Positions 25,128 to 34,347 of a stretch of DNA of 62,687 bases are shown here, one piece after another. The stretch covers positions 1 through 62,687 of the forward strand of contig CAVZSH010000011.1 of NCBI GenBank assembly GCA_963777915.1, given 5' to 3'. The position numbers and the translations under genes are program-made. Under the pieces are notes generated by a model. That model saw nothing but the letters and a program-made list of their open reading frames with translations. It was not told the DNA's origin and searched no databases. Each line of letters begins with the position of its first letter. The stretch's first letter is position 1. The stretch comes from CAVUPF01 sp963777915. GTDB lineage: Bacteria; Actinomycetota; Thermoleophilia; Solirubrobacterales; 70-9.

Positions 25128-26096
25128 TCACGGCGCCATCACCACCCGGCCGAAAGCTTTCCGGCTCTCCAGGTACGCATGGGCCGCAGCCGCTTCGGCG
25201 AGCACGAAGGACCTGTCGATCTCGACGTGCAGATCGCCACCGGCTACTCGCCCGATCAAGTCGGCGATCATCGGATGAACCCGTGGGTACTCGGCGAGCA
25301 GCGCTCCACCCAGGTAGACGCCGCGCAGGGTGTTGTTCTTCGTCCACAACGATCTGGCCTCGATTGCCGAGCCGGCTCGGGCGGCGACTCCCACGCTGAC
25401 GAGCGTCCCGCGGTAGGCGAGCGCGTCGACGTCGTCCACCAGGTTCTTCCCGCCGATCGAGTCCAGCACGATGTCGACGCCGCGTCCGTCGGTCAGCTCC
25501 CGAACCCCGTCGACGAAGCTCTCGCTTGCATAGTTGATGCCGTGGTCGAGCCCTAGCGGTTTCAGTCGCTCGAGTTTCTCATCGCTGGAGGCGGTCGAGA
25601 TCACGGTCGCCCCCGCCTGCTTCGCCAACTGGATGGCCGCCATTCCCACGCCACCCGCCCCGGCATGGATGAGCACCGTCTGTCCTTCCTCGAGGTTCGC
25701 GGCCGTGAAGAGACACTCTTGCGCGGTGCCGAACGCGACCGGGATGCACGCGGCCGCGGCGGGATCGAGCCCCTCGGGGACGGGCCAGGTCATGACGGCC
25801 GGCACGATCCGTTTCTCGGCATGAGAGCCGTCTGCGTTCAGGGCCACCACCTTCTCGCCGATTGCGGGGCCCTCGACTCCGGCGCCGACCTCGATGACGG
25901 TGCCGGCGCACAGGTAGCCGACGATGTGCGGGGTGCTCGCCGGTGGCGAGGCCGCACGGGCGAGGAGATCGCCGCCCTCGATGCTGATCGCCTCGACGGC
26001 CACCACCACGCAGCCGTTGGGGCACACCGGATCGGGAACGTCCTCGTAACAGAGCACGTCCGGACTGCCGTTCTCGTATAGCACCGCTGCCTTCAT
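25128..26096 (-). CDS. Medium-chain dehydrogenase/quinone oxidoreductase family protein
   Basis: A 322-residue MDR enzyme. The GroES-like N-terminal half (VVAVEAISIEGGDLL) lacks the catalytic and structural zinc cysteines, as in quinone oxidoreductases. The Rossmann half has the NADPH motif IHAGAGGVGMAAIQLAK near residue 145 and VDIVLDSIGG near residue 208. It probably reduces quinones or enones with NAD(P)H. TAGGAT lies 6 bases before its ATG (leaderless). The downstream VOC gene is likely co-transcribed. DUF1330 is divergent. Confidence 0.9.
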   Translation of the reverse strand: MKAAVLYENGSPDVLCYEDVPDPVCPNGCVVVAVEAISIEGGDLLARAASPPASTPHIVGYLCAGTVIEVGAGVEGPAIGEKVVALNADGSHAEKRIVPAVMTWPVPEGLDPAAAACIPVAFGTAQECLFTAANLEEGQTVLIHAGAGGVGMAAIQLAKQAGATVISTASSDEKLERLKPLGLDHGINYASESFVDGVRELTDGRGVDIVLDSIGGKNLVDDVDALAYRGTLVSVGVAARAGSAIEARSLWTKNNTLRGVYLGGALLAEYPRVHPMIADLIGRVAGGDLHVEIDRSFVLAEAAAAHAYLESRKAFGRVVMAP

Positions 26097-26102
26097 GACG
26101 CG

Positions 26103-26108
26103 ATCCTA
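26103..26108 (-). promoter_or_regulatory. -10 box (TAGGAT) of the MDR dehydrogenase, leaderless-type
   Basis: On the minus strand TAGGAT is followed by 6 bases and then ATG 26096. Confidence 0.5.
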
Positions 26109-26159
26109 TGGATACCAGCGACGAAAGACTCGTCGCGCGCCCAGACAAGGAGTCCACGG

Positions 26160-26474
26160 ATGAAGTGCTACGCAGTCGCGGAGATCGACATCACCGACCC
26201 GGGCTGGGTGCCCGCCTACGTTGAGAACACAACCAAGTTGGTCGAGCGACACGGTGGCCGCTACCTCGCTCGGACCCCGAAGATCGACAGGATCGAGGGT
26301 GAACGCGAGCCACCGCAGATCTACCTGATCATCGAGTGGCCTTCCAAGCAGGTGGCGGAGACTTTCTACGCCAGCGATGAGTACAAGCCGTATCTCGAAA
26401 GCCGCAGAGACGGCTCGAATGGCGAGTTCTTTCTCGTTGCCGGTGAGGATGTCAACAACCTGGCGCAGATGTGA
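26160..26474 (+). CDS. DUF1330 family protein
   Basis: A 104-residue ferredoxin-fold (dimeric alpha/beta barrel-like) protein. It starts CYAVAEIDITDPGWVPAYVE and has a GGRYLART segment and IEWPSKQVAETFYASDEYKP, the DUF1330 pattern. No catalytic role is established for this family. The ATG is preceded by AAGGAG with good spacing, so unlike many neighbours this mRNA has a leader. It is divergent from the MDR dehydrogenase gene, with about 60 bases shared for both promoters. Confidence 0.88.
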   Translation: MKCYAVAEIDITDPGWVPAYVENTTKLVERHGGRYLARTPKIDRIEGEREPPQIYLIIEWPSKQVAETFYASDEYKPYLESRRDGSNGEFFLVAGEDVNNLAQM

Positions 26475-26640
26475 TCGACAGCTCTACAGACAGGCGGGGG
26501 TGGACGATCGACCTTGACTGCCTCGGTCTGGCTCGCAGATGTGCGAAGGGCGAGGATTGAGGTGCAGCCGGTGGTAACCAGCGCTGCTTTCGGGTGTTTG
26601 GTTAGTCGTAACTATCCGCACTATCTCCAAGGAGAAAAAG

Positions 26641-26874
26641 ATGGAGATGCTCAAGCGGTTTGAGCCGATCGCGCTCCTCATAATCGTGCTCGGCGCCCTC
26701 AACTGGGGCATGGTCGGGTTGTTCAACACGAACGTGCTCTCGAATGTGTTCGGCGGCGGCACGCTGACTGACGTCGTCTACACGGTGGTCGGGGTCTGCG
26801 GTCTCCTTTATGCCCCCAAAGTGCTGGAGAGCATGCACTTTCGCGACCATATGCCGCACCCGCGCGGTACCTGA
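26641..26874 (+). CDS. DUF378 family small membrane protein
   Basis: A 77-residue protein with two membrane helices (PIALLIIVLGALNWGMVGLF and VVYTVVGVCGLLYAPKVL). The LNWGMVGLF motif is the DUF378 (YuzA-like) signature. The function is unknown. A textbook ribosome site AAGGAGAAAAAG precedes the ATG. A strong hairpin 20 bases after the stop closes the transcript. It stands alone, and the next gene is convergent. Confidence 0.9.
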   Translation: MEMLKRFEPIALLIIVLGALNWGMVGLFNTNVLSNVFGGGTLTDVVYTVVGVCGLLYAPKVLESMHFRDHMPHPRGT

Positions 26875-26893
26875 GCAAAGCGATATTGCGATG

Positions 26894-26919
26894 CAGACCG
26901 GCCCAGGCGGGCCGGTCTG
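26894..26919. terminator. Bidirectional hairpin between convergent genes
   Basis: CAGACCGGCCC (26894-26904) and GGGCCGGTCTG (26909-26919) form a perfect 11-bp stem with a 4-base loop. It lies between the DUF378 gene and the convergent SHOCT gene. There is no long T-tract. Confidence 0.7.
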
Positions 26920-26976
26920 TCGGGTATGGACTGGGTATCTACGGCGCCGCTCACCCGCTCCGACTCCCGAGCGGCC

Positions 26977-27366
26977 TCAGGCGAGCAGTTTCGCCTTCGC
27001 TTTCTCGAACTCCTCGGCGGAGATCGCGCCCTTTTCCTTCAGGTCGTTGAGCTTGTGGAGTTCATCGGCCGGCGAGCTGTGTGCCTGTTGCTGGATATAG
27101 GCATCCGTGCGGTGTTTGGCCTCTGCCTGGGCCTTGAGCGCCCGCTCGCGCATCCCGCTGTGGCGAGCGATCAGGTAGATGAGTGCCCCTAGGAAGGGGA
27201 TAACGAAAATGAAAAGCACCCAGGCGGCCTTCGCCCAGCCAGAGAGCTCGTGGTCGCGGAAGAGATCGCTGAAAATCGCGAAGTAAATCCAGACCCAAAT
27301 CACGAAGAAGAAGATCTCCACGACCAGGAGGAGCAGGTCTCCGAAGCTGACGTCTGCGAGGGGCAA
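26977..27366 (-). CDS. PLDc_N / SHOCT-domain membrane protein
   Basis: A protein of about 129 residues. Two membrane helices (LLLLVVEIFFFVIWVWIYF and AAWVLFIFVIPFLGALIYLI), with SDLFRDHELSGWAKA between them, match the phospholipase-D N-terminal membrane module. The C-terminus (ELHKLNDLKEKGAISAEEF-E-KAKAKLLA) is a SHOCT motif. This pairing is very common in actinobacteria, function unknown. TTG 27366 is chosen because AAAGGA lies 8 bases upstream; a GTG 10 codons earlier (27396) is the alternative. It is convergent with DUF378. Confidence 0.82.
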   Translation of the reverse strand: MPLADVSFGDLLLLVVEIFFFVIWVWIYFAIFSDLFRDHELSGWAKAAWVLFIFVIPFLGALIYLIARHSGMRERALKAQAEAKHRTDAYIQQQAHSSPADELHKLNDLKEKGAISAEEFEKAKAKLLA

Positions 27367-27399
27367 GGAGCGATCCTTTCGGTTGGTGCCCCGCACCAG

Positions 27400-27932
27400 A
27401 AGCCGGGGCCGCGAAGTTTGAAAACGCAGCCCATCCTCGACGGGCGCCGGCAGCCTGTCAAGGAGACCTTCGCAGTTCGACGATCCTTCGCCCTACAAAT
27501 GCCCGGGCGCGTCTCCGTGTGAGCTGGCCACTTTGCTCTGGAAAGGCCGAAGCGGCGCCGATCTGGGAGCGGAAAGCCCTCGCCTTCCTGTGCGCCATAT
27601 ACGACTACCGCATTAACCGCCCGACGAGATAGGGCGTCGCCGAGCTGCTCGCCCCGCAGCTCATCGCCGCTCCTATTGCGGCGCCGTGGATCAACGAGGA
27701 CCAGGGGCCGGTTTGCAAGAAGGCTGTCAAATGTGTGGACGGGCGCCGTATGGTGGACCCAGACATCGAGGGGGCTCCTCGGCAACCGCTTGCCGTCCCT
27801 GGGCGGCTCGCTCGATCGCCACGGACCCAGGCGCGCGGGTTCGTTGGCTACCAGGACGTCATCTGGCAGGGTATTACCCTACGTTCAGAGCCGGGTTTGG
27901 CGGTTCCCTCAAGCTGGCAATCGCCTGTGTCG
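27400..27932. other. Stretch without a convincing gene
   Basis: Between the SHOCT gene and the repeat-protein start I find no frame with a family motif. The plus-strand frame of the next protein is open through part of this stretch, but its translation is low-complexity and lacks a start with a ribosome site before 27933. Confidence 0.4.
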
Positions 27933-29975
27933 ATGATTGCGGGAATGTACTCATCGAAACCAAGGCGAGAATTACTTAGGTCGATCTCCATCCTGACCCT
28001 GTTCCTCGCGTCGAGCGCGGCGCTGCTTGTTATTCCCGCCGCCAGTCGGGCAGCGGAAGCGACCGCCGGCCTCAATCCTCCTGCGCTGACCTTTCCGTCC
28101 GTCATTGTCGACAAGAGCGACCCCCAGCAGCAGTTCGTGCTGACCAACAACGGCCCCGAAGAAATCGTGGTCGAAGGGGTATCGGTGAACGGTGCCAACC
28201 CCAACGACTTCTCGCTCGAAAACGACGGTTGCGCCACTGTCACCCTTTCATCTGGGGAAAGCTGTTCGCTCTACATCAGCTTCACACCGAGCGCCAGCGG
28301 CCTCCGCGAAGCGCAGCTCGAAGTCCTCAACAGCGGAGAAAACAGTCCAACGACAGCGGCGCTCAGCGGCCGCGGGTTGACGCAAGAGCTGACCGTCTCT
28401 CCATCCCCGCTCAGTTTTCCCACGACGACGGTTGGCAACAGCTCCGAAAGCCATGTAACCGTTGCCAACAATAGCGAAGCCACGGTCATGATCCACAACG
28501 TCAACATCGAAGGGGCGGGCTCCAGTTCGTTCAATAACAACGGCAGCGATTGCGGCGCATCCCTCAACCCAGGACAGAGCTGCATGATCTCGATTCGCTT
28601 CTCTCCGGGCAGCGAAGGCGAAGAGCGGGCCTTCCTTCATGTCCGCTCCGAAGGCAACCCCGGTGAACAGATCGTCGAACTGTTTGGAATTTCAGCACCG
28701 CCTCGGCTCAGTTTTGAACCCGAAAGCTATGAATTTGGGCTGCAGTCGGTTAAGGAAGGCAATGCCCAGACGACGATGCAGCTGCGAAACACAGGCGAAG
28801 GCCCGGTACAGGTTTCCCTTGAAATATCTGGCAGCGGATCAAATGACTTCAACATCGGGACGAGCGACTGCTATGGCGCGACGCTTGCGCCCAACGAAAC
28901 CTGCTCGATCCAGGTCCACTTCGACCCCAATGAAACCGGCTTCTATGTAGCCCAGGTCCGCGCCCGCGCCAACAACAACGCCACCTTCACTGCAGAAGTG
29001 AGCGGAACCGGCGGCCGGGCAGTTCTCAGCGGCTCGCCCAATCCGGCCGACTTCGGTGAAGCAACCGTCGGTAGCGCCGGTCTCACCCGCACGATCACGA
29101 TGACCAATAGCGGCGATCTCCCGGGCGGCCTCTTCATCACCTTGATCTCCGGCGGAGATGCTGCGAGCTTTCAGCTGATCGAAGAGGACTGTACGGCCGC
29201 TCGACTTGAACCGGAAGGTAGCTGCAGCGCGGAGGTGCGCTTTCAACCGACCGGCCCAGGTCTTAGGAGCGCCAAGCTGACCTTCGTCGGTGGTGAAGAA
29301 GGGGTAGTTCAGGTTGAACTCAACGGCCTCGGTCTCGCTCCCGAATTGGCGCTCAGTCCAAGTGGACACGATTTCGGCCCTCAGGCCGAAAACAGCGCTG
29401 GCCCTGCTCAGATCTTTGCGATCACCAACGAAGGAAAGACCTCGGTTGCCCTAAACGCGGCCAGCATCACCGGAGTCAACCCAGATCAGTTCAGACTCTC
29501 CACCGATACCTGCACCGCGGCAACGCTAGGACCCGGCGAAGGGTGCCAGCTCGGTGCCCGTTTTGCTCCCGACAGTGTCGGCGCGAAGACCGCCACGCTG
29601 CGCCTCGCCGCTGGCCCCGAGTCGCTTACCGCATCCCTGAGCGGCACTGGTGTCCCAAGCTCCCCCCCGCCGCCGCCCTCAAACGCCTTCAGCTTTGGAA
29701 AGTTCAAGGCCAATACGAAGCAAGGGACGGCCACGCAATCGGTAACCGTTCCGGGTCCCGGCAAGGTGGTGCTCACCGGGAATGACGTGAAGGAGGCAAA
29801 GAAGACTGCTTCCCAACAAGACGGGGTCACCCTCTCGATTGGGTCGACCGGTAAGGCCAAGTCCCAGCTCAACAAGACGGGCAAGGTCAAGGTCAAGGTA
29901 GCCGTCAGCTTCACTCCAACCGGCGGCGTCTCAAAGACCCAGGAGAAGACGGTCAAGCTGGTCAAGAAGCGATAG
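27933..29975 (+). CDS. Secreted choice-of-anchor-D (ASH-type) repeat protein
   Basis: About 680 residues. A signal peptide (RSISILTLFLASSAALLVIP, then AASRAAEA) is followed by five immunoglobulin-like repeats of 105-110 residues. Each has an F-x-T/S-V-x-V-G-like start, LTNNGPEEI or TNSGD-type centre, a C-x-A-A-x-L-x-P-x-x-x-C pair and an L-SG-x-G end. These are choice-of-anchor-D/ASH domains with one Cys pair each. A Pro linker (SSPPPPPSN) and a Lys-rich C-terminal beta domain (VKVKVAVSFTPTGG) finish it. It is probably an extracellular adhesion or wall protein. GAA is used far more than GAG, unlike its neighbours. Start ATG 27933 or 27945. Confidence 0.8.
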   Translation: MIAGMYSSKPRRELLRSISILTLFLASSAALLVIPAASRAAEATAGLNPPALTFPSVIVDKSDPQQQFVLTNNGPEEIVVEGVSVNGANPNDFSLENDGCATVTLSSGESCSLYISFTPSASGLREAQLEVLNSGENSPTTAALSGRGLTQELTVSPSPLSFPTTTVGNSSESHVTVANNSEATVMIHNVNIEGAGSSSFNNNGSDCGASLNPGQSCMISIRFSPGSEGEERAFLHVRSEGNPGEQIVELFGISAPPRLSFEPESYEFGLQSVKEGNAQTTMQLRNTGEGPVQVSLEISGSGSNDFNIGTSDCYGATLAPNETCSIQVHFDPNETGFYVAQVRARANNNATFTAEVSGTGGRAVLSGSPNPADFGEATVGSAGLTRTITMTNSGDLPGGLFITLISGGDAASFQLIEEDCTAARLEPEGSCSAEVRFQPTGPGLRSAKLTFVGGEEGVVQVELNGLGLAPELALSPSGHDFGPQAENSAGPAQIFAITNEGKTSVALNAASITGVNPDQFRLSTDTCTAATLGPGEGCQLGARFAPDSVGAKTATLRLAAGPESLTASLSGTGVPSSPPPPPSNAFSFGKFKANTKQGTATQSVTVPGPGKVVLTGNDVKEAKKTASQQDGVTLSIGSTGKAKSQLNKTGKVKVKVAVSFTPTGGVSKTQEKTVKLVKKR

Positions 29976-30415
29976 TCCTCGTTTAGCTTCCGAAGCTTCG
30001 GGCTTCAGGTGCCGGCCGCCAGTCAGACGCGCTATAAGTGCTGCTGGCGAGCTGGAGTGAGCGCTCCCAAGTTGCTTGACAGTTCCTGGTTGGGCATCTC
30101 CCGCGGATACAGCCCCGCTGGATGATTATTGGACTGCAGTGATAGTCCGCCTGTAGGGGCAAAGCGCCAGCTCCTCGGCCGTCCCTTCGCCCGCTCAGCG
30201 CTTGCCCCGCTTGCCGTAGGAGCACTTCGCCCAGCTGTGGAGCGCGTCTATCGATCGGTTGATCCGCGGCCCCCAGGCGCTATCCTGGTAGTTGCACTAA
30301 GCCCGCTTTTGACTCGGGTTGTGACGGCCTGCCGCCCACATCGACAGTAAATGGCCAGGCCCATCAGGTGCCAGCCTCGGCACGAGAGTTGGCGCCGAGC
30401 TAGGAGGTGGTTCTG
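29976..30415. other. Intergenic stretch without recognisable gene
   Basis: It contains a 12-base palindrome CCGAAGCTTCGG just after the repeat-protein stop and a lone TTGACA near 30074 without a fitting -10. I see no coding frame with a motif and no RNA cloverleaf. Confidence 0.4.
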
Positions 30416-30712
30416 ATGTCCGACTTTGTCGTAGTGCCCAACACGTTGTCGGGTTGGGACGTCATGCACGGGGAAGATCCGATCGCCGTGAGTAACCACC
30501 GTGACCAGCGCTCCGCGATGGCCGCGGCCCGGATATTCCTCGCCGAGGAGCACCATCCCGGTGCGGTTCGCCTCGATTCCGAGCATCCCCATGGCATCGA
30601 TGACCCGTCCACTGGGGTCCGCAGCGCATTTTTCTTTCTCGTCGGGCTTTTGATCACGGCCATTCTGATCTTGGTCGTCTTCTCACTGGCGAGCGCTGCG
30701 ACCGGCCTCTGA
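30416..30712 (+). CDS. DUF2188-like small protein with C-terminal membrane helix
   Basis: A 98-residue protein. The N-terminal 60 residues (FVVVPNTLSGWDVMHG, then RDQRSAMAAARIFLAEEH) have the W-x-V and A-x-x-A-A-R pattern of DUF2188 domains. The C-terminus is one membrane helix (SAFFFLVGLLITAILILVVF). ATG 30416 is chosen over codons 9 bases upstream because AGGAGG stands 8 bases before it. Function unknown. A strong bidirectional terminator follows. Confidence 0.65.
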   Translation: MSDFVVVPNTLSGWDVMHGEDPIAVSNHRDQRSAMAAARIFLAEEHHPGAVRLDSEHPHGIDDPSTGVRSAFFFLVGLLITAILILVVFSLASAATGL

Positions 30713-30745
30713 GTCGGGGAGAGGTCGGGGTGAATGCCGGCCTCT

Positions 30746-30777
30746 CCCGGGGCTCGGCTCCTTGGCCGAGCCCCGGG
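30746..30777. terminator. Strong bidirectional hairpin
   Basis: CCCGGGGCTCGGC (30746-30758) and GCCGAGCCCCGGG (30765-30777) form a perfect 13-bp stem with a 6-base loop, between the convergent DUF2188-like gene and the DHA2 transporter gene. An imperfect smaller stem (GAGAGGTCGG/CCGGCCTCTC) sits just before it. Confidence 0.75.
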
Positions 30778-30827
30778 CTTCGGGGACAGCCGTGGCTGCC
30801 GTGCAGGCCGGGACTCTCATCGCTTTC

Positions 30828-32285
30828 TCAAGTGCCAAGCGGCTCCACGGCTGACTCGGCGACCGTCTCAGCGCGACTGATTCTCGTCCCCGGGCCTTCC
30901 GCTCGCAGGAGCACGATGCAGGGGATCAGCGATAGCGCTGCGATCCCCAGCGACCACCAGTAGGCGGTGTCAAAGGCGCTCGCGAGCGCTGCCGAGGAGT
31001 GCGCGTGTGCCGCCGCTCGCTGGAGCACCACGGCGAGCACGGCCGTTCCGATCGCTCCTCCCAAGCGCTGCAGCACGTTCATCTGCGGCGTCGCGTCTGA
31101 GAGCTGATCTGTGCGAAGCGCAGCAAAGGCAGCGGTCATCGTCGGCATGAAGGACAAGCCGATGCCCAAGCCACGCACTGCCAGAACCAGCGAGATCGCG
31201 AGGATCGATGTATGGGCGCCGACCAAGCCGAGTGGAATCGTGCTCACGCAGAGGATCGCCACCCCCACGATCGCCACGCGACCGGCGCCGAAATACTGCG
31301 TCAACCGCCCGTTGAAGGGCGCCATGGCCAGCATTCCGAGCCCCTGGGGGCCGACGAGCAGGCCGGTGACGATCACGCTCTCACCGCGCACCTGCTGGTA
31401 GTAGAGCGGAACGAGGATCATCGCTCCGAAGAGTGCCGCGCCCAGGCCGAACGTGGTGAGCGACGCCGCGCCGAAGACACGGTTGGCATACAGACGCACG
31501 TCAAGCAGCGGACGCTCGACGCGCAGGGCGTGCCGGACGAAACCGATGGACAGAGCGACTCCGATCAGAATCGGCCAGATGACGGTCGGCGCCGTGAAGC
31601 TTCCCTTGGTGCCGATCTCGGCCAGGCCGTAGACGATCAAGGGCATGCTCGTCGCGAGCAACGCGAGCCCGAGCGTGTCCAGCTTCCCGGGTTCGCCGAG
31701 CTTTGATTCCGGCAGCATCCGGAATCCGAGCAGGACCGCGACGATCCCGATCGGGACGTTGACGAAGAAGATCCACGACCAATGAAAGCCCTGGAGGATC
31801 AGTCCGCCGACCACCGGGCCAAGGATCGGGGCAAGCATCGCCGGCACTACCACCACACCCATCACACGGCCCATCCGCTTTGGCCCGGCCACCTCGGCCA
31901 TGATCATCTGGGCGACCGGCATGATCATCCCGCCGCCGACTCCCTGCAGCACGCGGAAGATCACCAGCGACGTGCTCGATGTCGCCAGGCCGCAGAGGGT
32001 CGAGCCCAGCGTGAACAGGACGACAGAGCCCAGGTACACGCGTTTGGCCCCGAAGCGTCGGGCGGCCCAGCCGGTGATCGGGATCACTGCCGCCAGCGCC
32101 AGCAGGTAGCCCGTGATCACCCACTGGATCTGCGACAGCGGGCTGTGCAAGTCCCGCCCCAAGGTGTCCAGCGCCACGTTGACGATCGTCGTGTCGAGGA
32201 TCGACATGGTCATCCCTAGGATCACAACGCCGGCAATCCGCCAGACGTAGGGCTCGATTCGATCTGCGACGGATGCCTCAGGCAT
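30828..32285 (-). CDS. DHA2-family MFS drug transporter (EmrB/QacA type)
   Basis: A 485-residue proton-coupled exporter with about 14 membrane helices. Helix 1 carries MSILDTTIVNVAL (the DHA2 Asp), then IQWVITGYLLALAAVIPITG (motif D1 region), GWAARRFGAKRVYL (motif A) and PAMLAPILGPVVGG (motif C). It probably removes toxic organic compounds. TAGACT lies 11 bases before the ATG. It stands alone on the minus strand, with a decayed MFS fragment and another DHA2 gene divergent to it. Confidence 0.9.
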   Translation of the reverse strand: MPEASVADRIEPYVWRIAGVVILGMTMSILDTTIVNVALDTLGRDLHSPLSQIQWVITGYLLALAAVIPITGWAARRFGAKRVYLGSVVLFTLGSTLCGLATSSTSLVIFRVLQGVGGGMIMPVAQMIMAEVAGPKRMGRVMGVVVVPAMLAPILGPVVGGLILQGFHWSWIFFVNVPIGIVAVLLGFRMLPESKLGEPGKLDTLGLALLATSMPLIVYGLAEIGTKGSFTAPTVIWPILIGVALSIGFVRHALRVERPLLDVRLYANRVFGAASLTTFGLGAALFGAMILVPLYYQQVRGESVIVTGLLVGPQGLGMLAMAPFNGRLTQYFGAGRVAIVGVAILCVSTIPLGLVGAHTSILAISLVLAVRGLGIGLSFMPTMTAAFAALRTDQLSDATPQMNVLQRLGGAIGTAVLAVVLQRAAAHAHSSAALASAFDTAYWWSLGIAALSLIPCIVLLRAEGPGTRISRAETVAESAVEPLGT

Positions 32286-32404
32286 TCGGTGCTGAAAGTC
32301 TAGGCACCAGCTTGCACGGCCGTCTGCATCTCACAGATTCGCCTGACGAATGCGCTGGGGCCCTCCCAGGCGCTGCTCAAGGAGGCCGTCCTCGCTGGCG
32401 CGAG

Positions 32405-32678
32405 CGCGTTCCTTCGACTGCCACCCTGGCAGTGCTGCTGGCCAGACTCGATGGCTCGATCACGCTGATCGCGATGCGGGGGATCTTTGGCGGCATCCAC
32501 CTCGACCCGCTGGCCCTCAAGAGCTTTCGGCCGCTGCGGATGATCCTCGGCTACCTGATCTCCAGCGTCCTGATCGTCAGCCTCGGCCGCCGCGACGAAT
32601 GTCTTCGACCGGGTCAAGGTCTGCAGTCTCGGCCCCATCTTCGCGATCATCGTCTGCCTGGTGGCCGCCGCGGCCTAG
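32405..32678 (+). pseudogene. N-terminal fragment of an MFS transporter
   Basis: The translation LLARLDGSITLIAMRGIFGG, then IHLDPLALKSF and ILGYLISSVLIVSLGR, matches helices 1-2 of a DHA2-type transporter. After SLGRR the frame must shift by one for NVFDRVKVCSLGPIFAIIVC, which continues helix 3 up to TAG at 32676. The rest of the transporter is missing. An intact DHA2 gene starts about 50 bases downstream, in a different subfamily, so this is a separate decayed copy. Confidence 0.6.
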
Positions 32679-32730
32679 CCGATGCGCGGCAGGCGCTATC
32701 ACTACGGCGAGGGTCTCTCCTTTCGCGCGC

Positions 32731-34179
32731 ATGAACTCGACGGACCTAGACCGTACCCATCCGAACGTCACGCTGGCGGTGCTCGCGGTCGGCGGGCTGG
32801 CGTACGCGATGCTGAGCTCGCTGGTCGTGCCGGCGCTGCCGGCGATGCAGCGCGAGCTTCACACGACGGAGACCGGGATCACGTGGTTGCTCACCGGTTA
32901 CCTGCTCGCAGCCTCCGTCGGCACCTCGATCATCGGACGCCTCGGCGACATGTACGGCAAGGAGCGCCTGCTCCTTTGGACCCTCCTCATCCTCGCCGTC
33001 GGCACGGTGATTGGCGCCGTGTCGAGCTCTCTGATCCCGATCATCGTCGCCCGCTTCATCCAGGGTGCGGCGGGCGGGATCTTCCCACTCGCGTTCGGGA
33101 TAGTCCGGGATGAGTTTCCAGCTGACAAGGTGGCCGGCGGGATCGGCCTGCTCTCGGCGATCCTCGGCGTCGGCGGCGGGGTGGGGATCGTGCTCTCGGG
33201 CGTGATCATCGAGCACCTCAGCTACCACTGGCTCTTCTGGATTCCGCTCGTCCCGATCCTGATCGCCGCGGTGGCGACTTGGCGATTGGTCCCAGAATCG
33301 CCGGTCCGCCTGCCCGGTCGCGTCAACTGGCTTGCGGCTGTGTTGATGAGTGCCGGCCTCTCGGCACTTCTCCTCGCGATCAGCGAGACCACTACATGGG
33401 GCTGGGGATCGGCCAAGACTCTCTTTCTGATCTTGGTCGGCACCGGATTCACGCTCGCCTGGATCATGGTGGAGGTGCGCAGCCGCGAACCGCTCATCGA
33501 CATGGCGATGATGCGTGTGCGTGGCGTCTGGACGACGAACGCCGCCGCCTTCCTGCTTGGCGCCGGACTGTATGCCTCGTTCATAGTCTTTCCCCAGTTC
33601 GCCCAGCTCCCGACCAGCACCGGCTTCGGCTTTGGCGCTTCCGTCGTCGTCTCCGGGTTGTACCTGCTGCCCGCGACGATCGGGATGACGATCCTCGGCC
33701 TCAAGGCCGGTGCGATCACCGCGCGGTTCGGCTCACGCGCCGCGCTACTGATGGGAACCGTATTTTCAACGGCGTCGTTTGCGATGCTCGCTGTGGCGCA
33801 CAGTCACCCTTACCAGCTGCTGATCGCCGCTGCTTTGCTTGGGGTGGGTATTGGCCTGGCGTTCGCGGCGCTCGGCAATCTCATCGTCCAAGCGGTGCCC
33901 AGTCACCAGACTGGTGTCGCGAGCGGCATGAACACCGTGATGCGAACGCTCGGCGGCGCGCTCGGCGGCCAGCTCTCGGCGACGTTCATCGCCGGGAACA
34001 CGGCGAACGGCCTGCCGACGGTCACCGGCTTCACCGAGACCTTCCTGATGGCGACCGGATTCCTGGTGCTCTGCTTCCTCGCCGGGTTGCTCGTGCCCAA
34101 GGTGCTTACCGCAGTGACGCCAGCAGATGTCGGTCCTGTCGAGGCGCCGGGCACCACTCCAGAGGGTGCGCAAGCCTGA
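32731..34179 (+). CDS. DHA2-family MFS transporter
   Basis: A 482-residue 14-helix exporter. The ATG at 32731 is chosen because helix 1 (LAVLAVGGLAYAMLSSLVVP) follows at once; the open frame farther upstream belongs to the decayed MFS fragment. TGITWLLTGYLLAASVGTSI (motif D1), GRLGDMYGKERLLL (motif A) and LSAILGVGGGVGIVLSG (motif C region) are clear. The substrate is unknown. It is divergent from the DHA2 gene at 30828-32285, and the two may reflect accumulation of efflux pumps. Confidence 0.9.
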   Translation: MNSTDLDRTHPNVTLAVLAVGGLAYAMLSSLVVPALPAMQRELHTTETGITWLLTGYLLAASVGTSIIGRLGDMYGKERLLLWTLLILAVGTVIGAVSSSLIPIIVARFIQGAAGGIFPLAFGIVRDEFPADKVAGGIGLLSAILGVGGGVGIVLSGVIIEHLSYHWLFWIPLVPILIAAVATWRLVPESPVRLPGRVNWLAAVLMSAGLSALLLAISETTTWGWGSAKTLFLILVGTGFTLAWIMVEVRSREPLIDMAMMRVRGVWTTNAAAFLLGAGLYASFIVFPQFAQLPTSTGFGFGASVVVSGLYLLPATIGMTILGLKAGAITARFGSRAALLMGTVFSTASFAMLAVAHSHPYQLLIAAALLGVGIGLAFAALGNLIVQAVPSHQTGVASGMNTVMRTLGGALGGQLSATFIAGNTANGLPTVTGFTETFLMATGFLVLCFLAGLLVPKVLTAVTPADVGPVEAPGTTPEGAQA

Positions 34180-34347
34180 GTGATTCTGTCTCGTCCTGCA
34201 AGTCCCCCTCCCCCGCGCATGGTGTGAAGGTCTCGCCCGCGGGGCTGTCTCAGTCGGTGACACCGGGGCTGGACAATGCCCTCTTTGGAGGAGCTTCGGA
34301 AAACCCCGATGTTCCGGAGTGTCGGCCCAGATCTTTGGGATAAAGAC

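Noticed and set aside
30074..30079. TTGACA as a -35 element in the 29976-30415 gap
   Set aside because: No -10 at 16-18 bases and no gene to serve on that side before 30416.
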